This document shows positions 4,832 through 5,221 of a DNA stretch of 5,221 bases, one piece after another (the stretch's first letter is position 1; each line of letters opens with the position of its first letter). Origin of the DNA: Acidobacteriota bacterium (GTDB lineage Bacteria; Acidobacteriota; Terriglobia; UBA7540); assembly GCA_003224635.1 (NCBI GenBank), contig QHZK01000248.1, positions 1 to 5,221 of the forward strand. Reading direction: 5' to 3'. Both the position numbers and the translations under genes were made by a program. Under the pieces are notes generated by a model, which made no database searches, was not told where the DNA came from, and saw nothing but the letters and a program-made list of their open reading frames with translations.

Positions 4832-5221
4832 ATGAACCTGGACGAGCAACTCGCCTACCTGACCAAGGGCGCGGAAGAGACGATTCGCCTTGGGGAGTTG
4901 CGCTCGAAACTCGAGCGTTCAGCGCGGACCGGCGCGCCGCTCCGGGTCAAAGCGGGTTTCGACCCCACGGCGCCCGACATCCACCTGGGCCACACCGTCC
5001 TGATCCGCAAGCTGAAACACTTCCAAGACCTCGGCCACACCGTGATCTTCCTGATCGGAGACTTCACGGGGCTGATTGGCGATCCCTCCGGGCAGAACGT
5101 GACGCGCAAGCCCATGACGCCGGAAGAAGTGGCGGCGAACGCGGAAACCTACAAAGCGCAGGTCTTCAAGATTCTCGACCCCGAGAAGACGGTGGTGGAT
5201 TTCAACAGCCGCTGGCTCGAC
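4832..5221 (+). CDS. tyrS: Tyrosyl-tRNA synthetase, 5' part (truncated by window end)
   Basis: TyrRS is a class I aminoacyl-tRNA synthetase that charges tRNA-Tyr with tyrosine. The first 130 codons are present, without a stop, and the frame runs off the window end; the family is usually around 400-430 residues. KAGFDPTAPDIHLGH (40-54) holds the class I signature in the form HLGH (51-54), and IFLIGDFTGLIGDPSG (72-87) continues the nucleotide-binding fold. This wording resembles the TyrRS group with KAGFDPTAPDLHLGH found in many proteobacteria rather than the Escherichia coli type. An in-frame TGA at 4823-4825 leaves ATG 4832 as the first usual start codon. GAAG touches the ATG and is too close to act as a normal Shine-Dalgarno. 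The KMSKS motif and the C-terminal tRNA-binding domain lie outside the window. Confidence 0.95.
   Translation, partial: MNLDEQLAYLTKGAEETIRLGELRSKLERSARTGAPLRVKAGFDPTAPDIHLGHTVLIRKLKHFQDLGHTVIFLIGDFTGLIGDPSGQNVTRKPMTPEEVAANAETYKAQVFKILDPEKTVVDFNSRWLD

Noticed and set aside
4855..5115. Minus-strand open frame at the right end (86 codons)
   Set aside because: The + strand frame here encodes the TyrRS N-terminal domain with its HLGH signature, so the reverse frame is a shadow.

Overview
The window looks like a GC-rich bacterial chromosome segment with five protein genes, all on the + strand: purF, lepB, purM, purN and the 5' part of tyrS. Three features suggest a member of the Acidobacteriota: the Bacillus-type [4Fe-4S] PurF, the LepB form (PTGSMES box, TRWSRT near the C-terminus), and short intergenic palindromic and tandem repeats. 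This assignment is an inference from gene style. No sequence search was done, and another GC-rich phylum is possible.

Layout. Positions 1-237 hold no gene I can support, but include a good sigma-70-like promoter (-10 TATAAT at 175-180) and a clear Shine-Dalgarno before the GTG start of purF (238-1668). The purF stop overlaps the lepB start as ATGA, so signal peptidase I (1665-2579) is probably translationally coupled to purF. A 251-base AT-rich spacer with nested inverted and seven-base tandem repeats separates lepB from purM (2831-3856). A 72-base spacer that is almost entirely one hairpin separates purM from purN (3929-4585). A 246-base spacer follows. It has a TATAAT box, a stretch that folds on paper into a three-way junction, and an extended -10 just before tyrS (4832 to the window end, truncated).

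Function. PurF (step 1), PurN (step 3) and PurM (step 5) belong to de novo IMP synthesis. LepB processes exported proteins, and TyrS charges tRNA-Tyr, so the cluster mixes purine synthesis with housekeeping functions. The coding content is ordinary. The interest lies in the spacers: a degenerate seven-base unit (RAYYCNN on the + strand) is iterated in both purine-gene spacers and runs up to the purM and purN start codons, neither of which has a recognisable Shine-Dalgarno. There is also a candidate structured RNA upstream of tyrS. No mobile element, CRISPR array, tRNA or rRNA was seen.
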